From CAYVVD01 sp964454975 (lineage in GTDB: Bacteria; Bacteroidota; Ignavibacteria; Kapaibacteriales; UBA2268), in the NCBI GenBank assembly GCA_964454975.1, contig CAYVVD010000001.1:186001-250000 (forward strand): 64,000 bases of DNA, given 5' to 3'. Below the pieces are notes generated by a model. That model searched no databases and was not told where the DNA came from. It saw only the letters and a program-made list of their open reading frames with translations. Positions 63,497-64,000 of this stretch are shown one piece after another (position 1 is the stretch's first letter; each line of letters starts with the position of its first letter). The position numbers and the translations under genes were made by a program.

Positions 63497-64000
63497 ATGG
63501 GTTTGATAATTCTCGGTATCATCGTTTTATTAGTAGGAATATTCTCAAAGAACCAACGTTCGCCAATTAGCAGCTTCAGAGGTCTTATTATGGCAGCCGG
63601 TGTGATCATTGTTGGTGTTGGTATTGCAGTTGCTGCTATTAGACAAGTTGAAGCAGGTTCTGTCGGAGTACAGAAGCTCTTCGGCAAGGTGCAGCATGAA
63701 ATTTTATATCCGGGCTTGAATTTTGTCAATCCTCTTGTTGATGTTGCCTATTTCGACATCAAAACGCTTAACTACACAATGGCGTCCTCAATGGGTGAGG
63801 GGCAGGTAAGGGACGATGATGCTATCCAGGTTTTATCAGAGGACGGCCTCCAGGTTTCTATTGACTTGACCGTGCTTTACAAGCTCATACCTTCACGTGC
63901 CCCGATGGTGCTCGACAGTATCGGTACTGACTTCGAGATAAAGGTTGTCAGACCCCAAATAAGGGCGAAAATTAGAGAAATAGCTGTAAATTTTGCTGCA
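63497..64000 (+). CDS. SPFH/prohibitin-like membrane protein, 3'-truncated by window edge
   Basis: 168 residues visible; the gene continues beyond the window. GGGAGTGA precedes the ATG at 63497. Two short hydrophobic stretches at the N-terminus (about 1-16 and 28-48) are followed by VEAGSVGVQKLFGKVQHEIL and LYPGLNFVNPL, then VLSEDGLQVSIDLTVLYKL. This is the pattern of the SPFH domain of prohibitin/HflK-type proteins, which form oligomeric membrane scaffolds and regulate proteases. Which subfamily cannot be decided from this part. Confidence 0.88.
   Translation, partial: MGLIILGIIVLLVGIFSKNQRSPISSFRGLIMAAGVIIVGVGIAVAAIRQVEAGSVGVQKLFGKVQHEILYPGLNFVNPLVDVAYFDIKTLNYTMASSMGEGQVRDDDAIQVLSEDGLQVSIDLTVLYKLIPSRAPMVLDSIGTDFEIKVVRPQIRAKIREIAVNFAA

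Noticed and set aside
1..64000. Search for tRNA, rRNA, CRISPR arrays, prophage, toxin-antitoxin or restriction cassettes
   Set aside because: No cloverleaf with a GGTTCGA-type arm in intergenic DNA, no regularly spaced short repeats, no transposase, integrase or phage genes.

Overview
The window is about 64 kb of AT-rich (roughly 40% GC by eye) chromosomal DNA from a Gram-negative bacterium of the Bacteroidota/Ignavibacteriota (FCB) lineage. Lineage evidence: several large secreted proteins end in a type IX secretion (T9SS) C-terminal sorting domain; there are many lipoproteins and outer-membrane barrels; a TAnnTTTG-type promoter lies before serA; a menaquinone-type UbiA prenyltransferase and complex I genes are present. 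Many genes also have a clear purine-rich Shine-Dalgarno site (for example before yceI, the DUF1015 gene, nuoG and ubiA), which fits Ignavibacteria/Chlorobi-like relatives better than classical Bacteroidia. Species cannot be named from the sequence alone. No rRNA, tRNA, CRISPR array, phage or intact insertion sequence was seen; the content is chromosomal housekeeping mixed with lineage-specific secreted proteins.

Layout. 1-1356: 3' part of thrS. 1539-2259 (-): small lipoprotein and a mini T9SS cargo protein. 2609-10661 (-): a tight five-gene operon murC, two parvulin-type periplasmic foldases, an M16 protease and a long RelA/SpoT homologue whose hydrolase domain is degenerate. 10868-17088 (+): YceI, SnoaL-like lipoprotein, M3-like metallopeptidase lipoprotein, AttH/CrtC-like protein, DUF427 and a CbiX-like protein. 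17139-22091: a 1650-residue secreted VWA-like/WD40/ASH-like protein with a T9SS tail. 22135-29913: a DUF559 pseudogene, serC, pyk, a TSUP permease, a CPBP protein, serA and DUF1015; two copies of a 124-bp diverged repeat flank pyk. 29970-36490 (-): di-haem peroxidase, rpe, Lon-type protease, barrel protein and acidic lipoprotein.

36666-38346 (+): DUF3078 and MscS. 38459-48032 (+): three tandem paralogous Asp-box (BNR) beta-propeller proteins of about 1040-1070 residues, all T9SS cargo. 48098-49413: ruvA translationally coupled to a HisA-like barrel that lacks both catalytic aspartates. 49531-52910: an isolated nuoGHI block of complex I. 53046-64000: DUF1330, an M2/M3-like peptidase, CbpA/DnaJ, a fourth BNR propeller protein, a double OmpA-domain protein, UbiA/MenA, a second CPBP protease and the start of an SPFH/prohibitin protein.

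How it fits together: the minus-strand murC operon joins wall synthesis, outer-membrane protein folding, proteolysis and alarmone synthesis. serC and serA encode two steps of serine synthesis and pyk acts on nearby glycolytic intermediates. The propeller and WD40 proteins form the exported surface or secreted layer, and nuoGHI with UbiA belong to the menaquinone-linked respiratory chain. The most unusual observations are the degenerate HD domain of the RelA/SpoT protein, the HisA-like pseudo-enzyme behind ruvA, the paired repeat around pyk with a relic start codon, and the conserved HxDxH motif in all four propeller proteins.
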